Source of the DNA: Candidatus Avedoeria danica
GTDB lineage: Bacteria; Chloroflexota; Anaerolineae; Epilineales; Epilineaceae
NCBI GenBank assembly: GCA_016703025.1
Contig: JADJCV010000004.1
Coordinates: 310,001 to 374,000 of the forward strand
Reading direction: 5' to 3'
Length of the DNA stretch: 64,000 nucleotides
In this document: piece after piece, positions 1 to 9,026 of the stretch
How the letters are laid out: every line of letters starts with the position of its first letter
Numbering within the stretch: the stretch's first letter is position 1
The notes under the pieces: model-generated
Told to the model about the DNA's origin: nothing
Seen by the model: only the letters and a program-made list of their open reading frames with translations
Databases searched by the model: none
Translations under genes and position numbers: made by a program

Positions 1-3000
1 TGCCGGCGATTGCGACGAGGGGAGGCAGCACGGGGGCGGCGGTGTCGCCGATTCCGCGAGCCACGACGATCGCACCGGCGGCCTCGGCGGCCCGCGCTTC
101 GGCGGCGGCGGAGGCGGTCTGCGCCGGCCACGCCCGCCCATCGCTGATGATGACGATCAGCTTCGCCGCCGATGGGCGGGCACGGACGAGCTCGGCGCGT
201 GCCAGGGCAAGGGCACGGTCGATCGGCGTCTCCAACGACGTCGCACGTTCGACGGTCAGGCCCTCGACGAGCGGCAGCACGTCGATCGGGCGCGTGAACG
301 GCGCGCGCAGCGCAGCCACGTCGCCGACGGTGATGATCGCCGCGCGATCGTCGGGACCCGCGGCCAGGGCGACGAGCCCGCCCGTGGCGGCGGACTTGGC
401 CAAGTCGAGCCGCGTAAGCGCGCCGTCCCGCTCCGCCATGTGGGCGGACGTGTCGATGACCAAGACGGCATCGACGTCGGTGTCGCCCGGACCGCAGCGG
501 CCGAGGAGCGCCACCGGCAGCCAGAGCGTCGCCGGCGTACGGGCGGACGTCGGCGACGGGGCGGTCGGTGCACTGGAAGGTGTGGCGGAAGGCGTGGCGG
601 AAGGCGTGGCGGTCGACGTCCACGTCGGCGGGACGGTCTGCATGCCGTCGATCGTCGGCGAGCCCGTGGCCGTGGCAACGATCGTCCCGTCGACGGTCGG
701 CGTCGGCGATGGCGTGCGCTCCCACGGCAGTTCGATCGTCGGGCTGCGCGTCGGGCCGATCGTCGGCGTCGCACGGCGGGTCGGGGTCGGCGGCGGCGTC
801 GGGGTGGGCGGGGCGAGGGGGAGGGCGGACAGGCGGGCCGCGTGCACGTTGTTGGCCTCGGCATCGGCCGCTGCGTCCACGGCCCGCCATCCACCGGCGC
901 ACTCGGCCACGACGCCGCGCGGGTCCACGATGACCGCCACGGTGTCCGCGTCCGCGGGCCAGGCGACGGCAACGTCGACGTACGTCCCGGCGGCGAGGGG
1001 TGCCCCGAGCGTCGCCGTGGCCGCCAAGGTGCCGGTGACGAACGTGCGGTGGAAGGCGATCTCGACGCCGCGGCCGGCCGCCGCACTGCCGGCGTTGCCG
1101 ATCCGCGCCAGCACGCGCGGCGCGCCGGGCGGGGCGCCGGCGTCGCGGACGAGGCGGCCGACGGTCAGGTCGGGCTGGCCGAACGACGGCGCGCCCGGGA
1201 GGCCGGCGTCGCGGAACCCGTTGCGCAGCTGCCAGCTCGGCGGGGCGACGAGCGGGATGTGGCCGGCGTCGTCGACGAACGTGTGCGCGAAGGCGTGCTG
1301 GTTCCAGACGGGGCGGGCCGGCGCCCAGGCCGGGTTCTCGAAGACCGCCAACCCCGCGTCGGCCGACATGTTGCCGTTGGTGTCGGTGCCGCCGACGCCG
1401 ACGACGAGATCGGCATGGGCATCGCCGTCGACATCCGCCACGACGGGCATCTCGAAGGTCGTGAGGCTCGGCCGGGCCGTCTGCCAGATGGGGATCCCGG
1501 TTCGGCCATCGATGAGCCGCAGCCTCGACCGGTCGGCGTACACGACCTCGGAGGCACCGTCGCCGTCGAAATCGAACGCCGTAGCCGACGTGACGCCGGA
1601 GTTGTCATCATCCGTGTCCAGCTGCCACAGGACGCCGCCGGTTGTGTTTCGGGCGGTGAAGAGCTTGCGCCCCGCCACGCCAAAGTCCGCCCGTCCGTCC
1701 CCATCGAAGTCGGCGATGACCGGCGGGCCGCCCTGTCCGCCGCGGCCCTGGCGGCAGACGATCGGTGTGTCGGCGAAGCACCGCGATCTGTCGAGCGGCG
1801 CACCGTTGTGGTGAAGAAGCTGCACATCGCCGTCGTCGCCGACGATGACGATCTCGGGGTACGGGTCGTCGTCGAGGTTGGCGACGGCGTTGAAGCCGAC
1901 GCCCTTGGCGGCGCCCTCGAACTGCCACAGCGGCTCGAGCCAGCGGTCCTCGAGGTGCGCCTTGAGGGCAAAACCGAAGCCGATGATCTCCGGCCGCGGC
2001 GGACCCTCATCGCCGCTCAGGCCGACGAGGTCGAGATCAACGGCCATCGCACCGGGGGGAAGGCGGCCGAGAAGCTTGCCGGCGGCGTCGAGCAGGACGT
2101 CGTCGACGAGGATCTCCGGCCAGCCGTCCGCATCGAGGTCGGCCAGCGACGGGCCGGCGAGGCGCAGGCGGGTGTTGTCGGGGTTGGCCAGCACGGGGTC
2201 GCTGCGCCAGACCGGCGTGCCGTCGATGTCGAACGCGAGGACGTGCTCGTACGCGGCATCCACGGCGACGATCTCGGGCGGGCCGTCGCCGAGAAGGTCG
2301 CCGACGGCCGGTGCGCTGAACGCGCCCACCCGCCAGTCCGGGGCCGTGACGGCGAACCTGTCGGCGCCCGTGCGCCCGTCGACCGCGCGGAGGATGCCGC
2401 TGTCGGGCTCGGTGTCCCGGTCGAGGGTGACGAAGACGATCTCGGCCACGCCGTCGCCGTCCAGGTCGACGATCGCCGGCGACGCCTCGACCTGACGCTT
2501 CGTCGGGGACGGCGGCGTCGTGCCGGGCAGCGGCCACCGCCACTTGGCGCGCGGGGTGGCGATGCCGGCGGTCGCGCCCGGCGCCGCGCGGCGGCAGAGG
2601 CCGGCGGTCGTTCCGACATTGTTCGTCACGTTGCCCTCGCCCACCGTGCCGCTGTCCCGAACGCTGACGAGTACGGGCGCATCGCGGAACGGCAGCCGGC
2701 CGCCGCCCGGCGCGCCGATCCCGACGGTGCCGAGCGGCGGCACGTCGTCCGGCAGGAAGGCGTTCGCCAGGACGGTGTCGGCCCCCGGTTCGAACCGCCG
2801 GCTGCCGTTCGCGTCGGCGAACCACGTCACGGTGATCGGCGCGCGCGACGAAGCGGCGCCGACGTTCGTCACGGTGACGGCGAACGTGGCGGTCAACGCC
2901 AGGGTCTGCGCGTTGTGCAGCGCCGGCGCCACACGCAGGCCGCCGATCGCGAGATCCGGCCGCCGGACGGGCGTTGCGGGCACGGGCGTCGGTGTCGGGG

Positions 3001-3169
3001 GGCGGGGCGTGGGCGTCACGACCGTCGGTTGCTGGCGGGGGCTCGGGCCGGAATCGAAGGCGCTGCGCGCTGATCGGGCGAGCGCGACATGCCAAGCGAG
3101 CGCGACCGCGGCGGCCACGAGCACGGCGGCGATGAGGCGGTGTCGGGGCGTCGCGGGGCGGGGCGGCAT
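1..3169 (-). CDS. Secreted FG-GAP/VCBS repeat, CARDB-like and VWA protein (C-terminus off window)
   Basis: The frame is open from an ATG at 3169 to the left edge, so the C-terminus is missing. Visible order: an N-terminal hydrophobic anchor or signal (LIAAVLVAAAVALAWHVAL), a short Pro/Thr linker, a CARDB-like beta-sandwich (starting near RRPDLAIGGLRV), about seven FG-GAP/VCBS-type calcium-binding repeats (SPAIVDLDGDGVAEIVFV, MPVVADVDGDAHADLVVG), a second CARDB-like domain, a Thr/Pro linker, the motif LWLPVALLGRC, and then a VWA domain starting DAVLVIDTSAHM. The MIDAS-like site is D-T-S-A-H, so the second Ser of DxSxS is replaced by His. FG-GAP repeats usually form integrin-like propellers. 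An extracellular binding or adhesion role is inferred; the ligand is unknown. The frame was chosen because only it gives these motifs. Confidence 0.85.
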   Translation of the reverse strand, partial: MPPRPATPRHRLIAAVLVAAAVALAWHVALARSARSAFDSGPSPRQQPTVVTPTPRPPTPTPVPATPVRRPDLAIGGLRVAPALHNAQTLALTATFAVTVTNVGAASSRAPITVTWFADANGSRRFEPGADTVLANAFLPDDVPPLGTVGIGAPGGGRLPFRDAPVLVSVRDSGTVGEGNVTNNVGTTAGLCRRAAPGATAGIATPRAKWRWPLPGTTPPSPTKRQVEASPAIVDLDGDGVAEIVFVTLDRDTEPDSGILRAVDGRTGADRFAVTAPDWRVGAFSAPAVGDLLGDGPPEIVAVDAAYEHVLAFDIDGTPVWRSDPVLANPDNTRLRLAGPSLADLDADGWPEILVDDVLLDAAGKLLGRLPPGAMAVDLDLVGLSGDEGPPRPEIIGFGFALKAHLEDRWLEPLWQFEGAAKGVGFNAVANLDDDPYPEIVIVGDDGDVQLLHHNGAPLDRSRCFADTPIVCRQGRGGQGGPPVIADFDGDGRADFGVAGRKLFTARNTTGGVLWQLDTDDDNSGVTSATAFDFDGDGASEVVYADRSRLRLIDGRTGIPIWQTARPSLTTFEMPVVADVDGDAHADLVVGVGGTDTNGNMSADAGLAVFENPAWAPARPVWNQHAFAHTFVDDAGHIPLVAPPSWQLRNGFRDAGLPGAPSFGQPDLTVGRLVRDAGAPPGAPRVLARIGNAGSAAAGRGVEIAFHRTFVTGTLAATATLGAPLAAGTYVDVAVAWPADADTVAVIVDPRGVVAECAGGWRAVDAAADAEANNVHAARLSALPLAPPTPTPPPTPTRRATPTIGPTRSPTIELPWERTPSPTPTVDGTIVATATGSPTIDGMQTVPPTWTSTATPSATPSATPSSAPTAPSPTSARTPATLWLPVALLGRCGPGDTDVDAVLVIDTSAHMAERDGALTRLDLAKSAATGGLVALAAGPDDRAAIITVGDVAALRAPFTRPIDVLPLVEGLTVERATSLETPIDRALALARAELVRARPSAAKLIVIISDGRAWPAQTASAAAEARAAEAAGAIVVARGIGDTAAPVLPPLVAIAG

Positions 3170-3305
3170 GGGGGAAGTGTAGCGTGCGCATGGGACGGGG
3201 TCACCGGCAGCCGGTGGCTGCCGCCGTCTGCGCCGTGCCGGCGGCCGATCCCCGCCCGGCGTTGCCCACGGCCGCTCCCCAACGTCGCGCCCCAATGCCG
3301 CTCCC

Positions 3306-3351
3306 AAAACCGGAGGAGCCGGCCCGGTCATGGCGACCGGACCGGCTCCTC
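3306..3351 (-). terminator. Rho-independent terminator of the 1575-residue protease gene
   Basis: Arms 3313-3329 and 3335-3351 form a 17-bp stem with one mismatch and a 5-nt loop. Read on the minus strand it is followed by CGGTTTTGGG. It lies about 50 bases past the protease stop and before the next minus-strand gene. Confidence 0.7.
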
Positions 3352-3400
3352 GTCATCGAACGCGTTCGAGCGACGCCGCGCGCACGTGGCGCGCGTACCG

Positions 3401-6400
3401 TCAGCGCGTCGCGCGCTCGTGCACGCTCTCGAGCACCGCGCTGCCCGTTATGGCCGGCGGCGGCTCCTCGACACCGAACAGGGCCGTGCGCAGCAGCGCC
3501 GGCAGGAACACGCCGTCCGGGGTCACCGGGACCGGCGTCGGCACCGTGCCCGTCGGGTACCAGCGGACCGGGACACGCATCATCTGCGGCGAAGCGGTCG
3601 GGCCCATGAACAGGACGCCGGTGCTCGGCTCCGTCCGGCCGGCGACGGCCTGCGCGTCCGGACAGACCCGGATCATCGTCCGCTTGCCGGCCTCGATCGA
3701 GGTCGGCGGGTCGGTGACGCCGATGTCGTCGCCGTACGTCGCATCGATCGTCAACGTGAACGTCGTGCCGTTGCCCGGCACCGTGAAGCCGTGCACGAGG
3801 ACGACGTACTCGCCGGACGGGCTGATGCTGTCGAGAACGACTTCTTCGTCGGCGTTCGGGGTGGTCGAGCTGCCGACCTGCTCGTTCGTGAAGTTGAACG
3901 TGCCGTCGGCGTTGTTGTCGTAGAGGACGAAGAGGTCGAGGTCAACGCCGTCGTCGTTGCCGTCGACGGTGAAGCTCAACCGGGCCGCTTCGCTCTCCAG
4001 CGTGTAGGTGTAGCGATAGCTGGCCGCGGCGGCGACGTTCTGATCGTCCTGCTTGGCCGGTTGATCGGTCTCGACGACGGGCGGATGCATTCCGTAGGCC
4101 ATTACGGCCAGGTCGTCGATCGGCAGATCGGACATGAGCGCCACTTCGGTGCACGCCGGCCCCTCGAGGACGACCTCGCCGGGCGTGATCCGGATCGAGC
4201 CGACGGTCGTCTCGAACGGGATCTCGATGGACGAGCCGCTGAAGAGGACGTTGTCGAGCATGAGCTCGTGCAGTCCTTCGCCGGCCGGCGCCGAGACCCA
4301 GTCCTCGTTGCCGCCACTCGAGGTGTTGAACGCCCAGCGGCCGTCCCCCTGGATGTTGCTCGACGGGCTCTGCGCCAGCAGCGCGAGCGTATGCGGGCCG
4401 TACCAGGCGGTGTCTGCGCGGTTGCGCGTCTGCCCGTCCGCCTCCGGCTCGCCGTTGGCGGGGTGCGTCGGGTCCGTGTACCGGTCCATCGACGGGCCGT
4501 ACAGGCGCGTGTCGATGTCCGTCATCTTCTCCGACGGGTCGTCCCAGCGGGTCCTGGAGATGAGGTACGAGAGCGTGTTCTTCGGCGGCTTGGCGGCATC
4601 CAGGAGGAAGTAGCGCCAGTCGCCCGACTCCGGCCGCCAGCCCCAGCTCTGCGCGCCGGCGACCGCACCGTTGTTGTACGGCGCGTCGCGGTCGTCGCCC
4701 TCGGCACCGCCGAACGTGACCGGGCCGTTCCAGCCGTACGACGCGGCGACGTTCACGTTCACCGGGATCGTCAGGCGACGGCCGGGCAGCTCGTAACCGC
4801 CGCGCGGCTCCTCGGGTGCCAGCTCGGCGAACACCGGGACGTCGCCGCCGGCGGTGTCGCGCGCGTAGTCGGCGAAGATGGCGCCGACGTAGCTGCCGTA
4901 CGCGGCGTCGGCCGGGACGCTCATCGTCGCGTCGACGGTGAAGGTGCCCGGCGTGCCGCCGGCGGCGGCCGGGATCGTGACCGTCGAGTCGCCGGTCGAG
5001 AGCCACGGCCAGTCGACGTAATCGTAGTAGTCAACGCGCAGCGTCAGGTCCGTGACCGGCATCTTCGTGCTGCGGCCGCGCTGATCCCATGTGCCGCCCG
5101 CGTTGAACCACGCTTCCCAGTGCGACAAGCCGATGTAGATCCCGTTGCCCCACCGCTCCAGCGGGTGGTGAACGGTGACGAGGTGGTTGTTCGCGTCGTT
5201 GTTCAGATAGGCGAACCGCATGTACTCGCCCTGCTCGATCTCCGATGCGCCGTAGTCGAGCATGTTCGAGATCTTGGCGGGGTTGCCCGGCGGCGTCGAG
5301 TCCAGCGTCTGGGTGTAGAAGTCGCTCAGCTTGAGGTCGACGACCCCGTTGCCGTTCGCGTCGTTCCAGAGCTTCTGGTTGTCGTTGCGGTCCGTGTGCT
5401 GATACACCGTCAGACGCCAGATGTTGTCGGAGATGAGGTAGGACTCCTTCGGCGTTCCCGGGCGCCACGGGCCGACGTCAGGCGCCTCGAAGTCCATGTC
5501 CTCGAGCGGATAGGCCATCCGCACGACCATCAGGTCGGTGCCCGCCGGAACGGCGTCCTTGTCGATCGGCACGAGGTACTGCGGCGCGTTGAAGGACGTC
5601 GGCGAGCCGACCTCCTCGGTCACGGTCTTGGACGTCCACGGGATGTCCGTGTGCCCGACGCGGCGCAGCCACTGGCCGGACACCTTGACCTCGACGGGCT
5701 TGTCGTCCGCGTTCGAGAGCGTGAACGTCTGCTTGGCCTGGGAGCCGCGCGTCTGCATCTTGGCGAAGGCCGGGTAGGTCTTGCCGCGGTAGCCGCCGGT
5801 CGTCCACTCGGACGGCATGGACGCGACGCCGTACAGGCCGCCCGCGATCCGCGCCGCGTCGGCGGCGTCGAGCACGCCGGCGCCGGTGACGAAGGCGTCG
5901 TAGCCGTTGAAGCGGCTGCCGGCCATCGCGATCGAACGCGCCTCCTGCCAGGTCGGCCAGCGCCCGTGCTTGTCGTCGAAGGCCTGGTAGATCAGGGACA
6001 TCAGGCCGGCGGCGACCGGCGACGAGCGGCTCGTGCCGCCCCATGTGCCGTTCGCGAACTCGCCGTCCCGCTTGAACTCGGGCTGGTTCGCGTTCGTGAC
6101 GACGGCGTTCAGCGGGCTCGAGCCCGAGGCGTACGCGCCGTCGGCGGCCAAGCTGGCGCCGGCGCCCAGCAGGGCGATCGGGCCACGGTCCGACCACGGC
6201 GTGATGTCGCCGAACGTGATCTGCTTGGTGTCGTACGCCGAGTCCCAGCCGGTCGAGCCCATCTGGGTGCTGGCGGCGATGCCCATGCCGGTGGCCGGCT
6301 TGGGCACCGGGATCGTGCCGTAGCCCGGGCCGCCGTTGCCGTTGGAGTACAGCCCGGTCGACGTCGGGTTGAACGTCCGGACGTAGTAGTCGATCGCGTG

Positions 6401-8128
6401 CGAGTAGAGGTCCCAGCCGTCGTCGTCGTTGCCGGAGAAGCCGTAGCTGTTGGACGTGATCTGCGGGTCGTCCGACGGATCGGCCGGGTCGGCGCCGAGG
6501 ACGCCGAAGCGCCAGCCGGCATCGAACGACGGGTCACCGCCGGAGTAGATGTTGCCGACGGAGATGATCTTCGCTTCCTTGCCCATGCCCGGATTGAGCG
6601 GCATCGGCTTGTGGTTGCCCGGCAGGTCCTGGAACTGGAGCGACACCGCGTCGGGCACGCCGAGGACGCCCCGCGAGGCGACGTTGGAGGCGCACAGCGT
6701 ACCGTGGCCGCCCGTGTCGGCCTGGATGGCGACGTACATGCCGGCGGCGGGCTTCTCGTCGGCGAGTCCGAAGAGGTAGGAACCGGGCGGCGTCGACTGG
6801 CCGTCGGAGATCCAGTAGACCGTGCCGGCCGAGAAGTCGGCGATGCCGTTGCCGTTGATGTCCCGCCATGCGACGGGGTTCGCCTTGGTCTGCGGCATCT
6901 CATCCGTGAAGTCGCGGTCGAAGTCGAGGTCGACATACACCGTGTCGTACACGCCGGACGCGTTCGCGTCGACGACGATCATGTCCATGTAGCGGGACAC
7001 GACGAACGGCACCGCGTTCGGCTCGCCGCCGAGCGGGCGGATGTTCGCGTCCGGGTGGTAGCCGTGCAGGATCCGGCCGCTCTTGGACGGGGGCATGACG
7101 AACGAGCAATTCGGCGGCAGGAACACGTTCAAGTTCTGGTTCGCCGGCCGGACGATCGCCCGCGACTGGACGCAGCCCGTCAGGACGCTCGTGCCGTTCA
7201 CCATGGCGGCGGTCGGCGTGACGACGTTGGACATGAGGACGAGGCCGCCGGCGCCCTGCTGCGCACGCGGCCGACCCTGGGTCACCGGGATGCGCACGTC
7301 CTGTGACCACAGGTTGACACCATACGGGTCGAAGATCTCGGGCCAGCCCGTGTATGGCCCCTTCTCGTAGACGGCGTACGTGCCCTGGAGGTCGGGATGG
7401 GCGAAGTCGACCGACGTGTCCAGCACGGCGACCTTGACGCCCTTGCCGGTGTAGCCGAGGTCCCAGGCCTCCTTGGCGGAGTGGTTCCGCCAGATGTCGT
7501 GCCAGCCCTTGGGCTCCGGGCCACCCTTCGCGCTCGGCGCCGGCTTGGCGCCCGCGCTCGAATCGTTCTCCGGGCGGATCGTCGGCGGCGCTGCCTCGGC
7601 CTGTGCGCGCAGCTGCACGGCCTGCTCGGGCGAGATCGCCTCGTACGGGACGGTCAGGCCGTCCATGTCCATCGGCTTGGGAACGAAGATCGCGCCGGTG
7701 GCGTCCTGCGACGCGTCCGAGACGCGCGCGACGCCGGGCAGCGCCGCCAGCGCGCCGAGCTTGCCGACCGGCACCTCGACGAATGCCACGTGCTCGCCGG
7801 CCGGCATCGTCCAGGCGTGGTGGCGCGAGGTCAGCGCGTCGAAATCGACGGCGCGGTCGGACTGCACGTAGGTCATGACCACGTCCGCCGCGTCGCCGTC
7901 CTTGGCGATCGCGGTCAACCCGCTGTCGAGCTTCTCGACCGGCGAGCGATCCGCCATGTCGGCCAACACCTCGGCCGGCGAAGGGCCGGCGGCGACAGCG
8001 TCGGCCGGCGGTTGGGCAGCCGGCGATCGGCCGGCCGCGTAGAGCGCGGCCAGGGGCAGCGCCAGCAGCGCCGCGACGATCGCCAACGGAACAAGGGCCA
8101 CCCGCAGGCGGCGCAACACGTCGATCAT
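3401..8128 (-). CDS. Large secreted subtilisin-like (S8) serine protease with C-terminal beta-sandwich domains
   Basis: Predicted 1575-residue exported endopeptidase. The start at 8128 is chosen for its AGGAGGG Shine-Dalgarno; an upstream in-frame start would add 17 residues without a better site. A hydrophobic signal or anchor (about residues 10-33) is followed by a propeptide-like region. The catalytic triad is Asp237 (VAVLDTSVDFAHPDL), His475 (GGHGTLCAS) and Ser700 (GGTSRSSPVAAG). The Asp-His spacing (238 residues) is far longer than in ordinary subtilisins, so a sizeable insert, Asp/Asn-rich in part, lies between them. The roughly 800 residues after Ser700 look like beta-sandwich domains, ending with a pre-peptidase C-terminal (PPC)-like segment (DGNDDGVDLDLFVLYDNN). 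A motif VFLPALL lies about 30 residues from the end. Family certain; substrate unknown. Confidence 0.93.
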   Translation of the reverse strand: MIDVLRRLRVALVPLAIVAALLALPLAALYAAGRSPAAQPPADAVAAGPSPAEVLADMADRSPVEKLDSGLTAIAKDGDAADVVMTYVQSDRAVDFDALTSRHHAWTMPAGEHVAFVEVPVGKLGALAALPGVARVSDASQDATGAIFVPKPMDMDGLTVPYEAISPEQAVQLRAQAEAAPPTIRPENDSSAGAKPAPSAKGGPEPKGWHDIWRNHSAKEAWDLGYTGKGVKVAVLDTSVDFAHPDLQGTYAVYEKGPYTGWPEIFDPYGVNLWSQDVRIPVTQGRPRAQQGAGGLVLMSNVVTPTAAMVNGTSVLTGCVQSRAIVRPANQNLNVFLPPNCSFVMPPSKSGRILHGYHPDANIRPLGGEPNAVPFVVSRYMDMIVVDANASGVYDTVYVDLDFDRDFTDEMPQTKANPVAWRDINGNGIADFSAGTVYWISDGQSTPPGSYLFGLADEKPAAGMYVAIQADTGGHGTLCASNVASRGVLGVPDAVSLQFQDLPGNHKPMPLNPGMGKEAKIISVGNIYSGGDPSFDAGWRFGVLGADPADPSDDPQITSNSYGFSGNDDDGWDLYSHAIDYYVRTFNPTSTGLYSNGNGGPGYGTIPVPKPATGMGIAASTQMGSTGWDSAYDTKQITFGDITPWSDRGPIALLGAGASLAADGAYASGSSPLNAVVTNANQPEFKRDGEFANGTWGGTSRSSPVAAGLMSLIYQAFDDKHGRWPTWQEARSIAMAGSRFNGYDAFVTGAGVLDAADAARIAGGLYGVASMPSEWTTGGYRGKTYPAFAKMQTRGSQAKQTFTLSNADDKPVEVKVSGQWLRRVGHTDIPWTSKTVTEEVGSPTSFNAPQYLVPIDKDAVPAGTDLMVVRMAYPLEDMDFEAPDVGPWRPGTPKESYLISDNIWRLTVYQHTDRNDNQKLWNDANGNGVVDLKLSDFYTQTLDSTPPGNPAKISNMLDYGASEIEQGEYMRFAYLNNDANNHLVTVHHPLERWGNGIYIGLSHWEAWFNAGGTWDQRGRSTKMPVTDLTLRVDYYDYVDWPWLSTGDSTVTIPAAAGGTPGTFTVDATMSVPADAAYGSYVGAIFADYARDTAGGDVPVFAELAPEEPRGGYELPGRRLTIPVNVNVAASYGWNGPVTFGGAEGDDRDAPYNNGAVAGAQSWGWRPESGDWRYFLLDAAKPPKNTLSYLISRTRWDDPSEKMTDIDTRLYGPSMDRYTDPTHPANGEPEADGQTRNRADTAWYGPHTLALLAQSPSSNIQGDGRWAFNTSSGGNEDWVSAPAGEGLHELMLDNVLFSGSSIEIPFETTVGSIRITPGEVVLEGPACTEVALMSDLPIDDLAVMAYGMHPPVVETDQPAKQDDQNVAAAASYRYTYTLESEAARLSFTVDGNDDGVDLDLFVLYDNNADGTFNFTNEQVGSSTTPNADEEVVLDSISPSGEYVVLVHGFTVPGNGTTFTLTIDATYGDDIGVTDPPTSIEAGKRTMIRVCPDAQAVAGRTEPSTGVLFMGPTASPQMMRVPVRWYPTGTVPTPVPVTPDGVFLPALLRTALFGVEEPPPAITGSAVLESVHERATR

Positions 8129-8179
8129 CCTCACCCTCCTGTTTGAGCCGCCGGGCGCCGCATCGGCATCCGACAACAC

Positions 8180-8294
8180 GGTCGTTCAAATCCGGCCGAT
8201 CGCGTTCGGCCGATCAAATCCGGTCGCTGCAAATGCCGGTCGTTCAAACCCCGGTCCAGTTGAATGCCGGTCGATCCAATCGGGTCGCCGCTGG
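8180..8294. repeat. Degenerate short tandem repeats, 14-16 bp unit
   Basis: About eight units begin GGTCG or GGCCG and follow the pattern GGYCGNTCAAATSC (for example at 8180, 8194, 8208, 8222, 8238). They lie between the protease start and the end of the peroxiredoxin-like gene. No gene is visible in 8129-8450; beyond this repeat the stretch holds nothing recognised. Confidence 0.6.
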
Positions 8295-8450
8295 CCGGGG
8301 CCGATGGCCGGCGGCCGCTCGGCGCGGTTCGATCCGAGGCGGTACGATCCGCGCCTGACCGGTCCCGTGCGGAGCGACGTCGGATGGTACAACGAACCAG
8401 CCCGCCGCAGGCGTGACGCAGCATGCGTGCGGCTTGCGGACGGCGGACGA

Positions 8451-9020
8451 TCAGGCGCCCGCCGGCGCGGTCCCGCCGGCCGCTGCGACGGCCGAACGGA
8501 GTGCTTCCCAGTCCGGGTTGTCGCTCACATCCGCGGCGTAGCGCGCGTAGCGCACGCGGCCCGCGCGGTCGATGACGAACGTGCCGGGGAGCAGGAACGG
8601 ATCGCCGGTCGGGACCCGGGGCAGGATGCCCTGCGCCGCCAGCTGCACGCCGCGCGCGACGGCCCGCGGGTGGACGATCTCCCACGGCAGCGCGCGCCGC
8701 ATGCCGAACGCTCGGTGGGCGGACGTGTCCGGGCTGACGAGGACGTCGACGCCGGGCGCCGCCTTGCGCCCGAACCGCACCGCGTGCTCGGGCTCGCCGA
8801 TCGCGACGGCGACAACGCGCGCGCCGAGCGCCTCGAGCGCCGGCCGCTCGCCGGCCAGCTCGCGCAGTGCGATCTGGCAATACGGACAGCCGAAGTGGCG
8901 GATGAACAGCAGGGCCGTCGGCCCGTCCGGCCAGCGATCCGCCAATCGGACGATGCCGCCTTCGGGGTCGAGGACGGTGGCGTCGGGTGCGGGATCGCCT
9001 GGCGCCAGCCGAACGCTCAT
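8451..9020 (-). CDS. Peroxiredoxin-like (AhpC/TSA, thioredoxin-fold) protein
   Basis: A protein of about 189 residues with the thioredoxin-like fold of AhpC/TSA relatives. After an N-terminal PGDPAPDATVLD strand comes HFGCPYCQIALREL, with a CPYC pair near residues 45-48. Classical peroxiredoxins have a single peroxidatic Cys in TxxC, so this resembles the PRXL2/'AhpC-TSA_2' branch. Likely role: cytosolic thiol-dependent peroxide reduction or redox signalling. GTG and two ATG codons at 9026, 9023 and 9020 sit directly against the TAG stop of the MFS gene (GTAGGTGATGATG), implying translational coupling with it. The start among the three is not certain. Confidence 0.82.
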   Translation of the reverse strand: MSVRLAPGDPAPDATVLDPEGGIVRLADRWPDGPTALLFIRHFGCPYCQIALRELAGERPALEALGARVVAVAIGEPEHAVRFGRKAAPGVDVLVSPDTSAHRAFGMRRALPWEIVHPRAVARGVQLAAQGILPRVPTGDPFLLPGTFVIDRAGRVRYARYAADVSDNPDWEALRSAVAAAGGTAPAGA

Positions 9021-9026
9021 CATCAC

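Noticed and set aside
440..3073. Long open frames on the plus strand, also at 3089-7306, 8304-10655, 11500-15477 and 45400-49446
   Set aside because: Arg/Ala/Gly-rich, low-complexity translations antisense to clear genes; an effect of the very high GC content.
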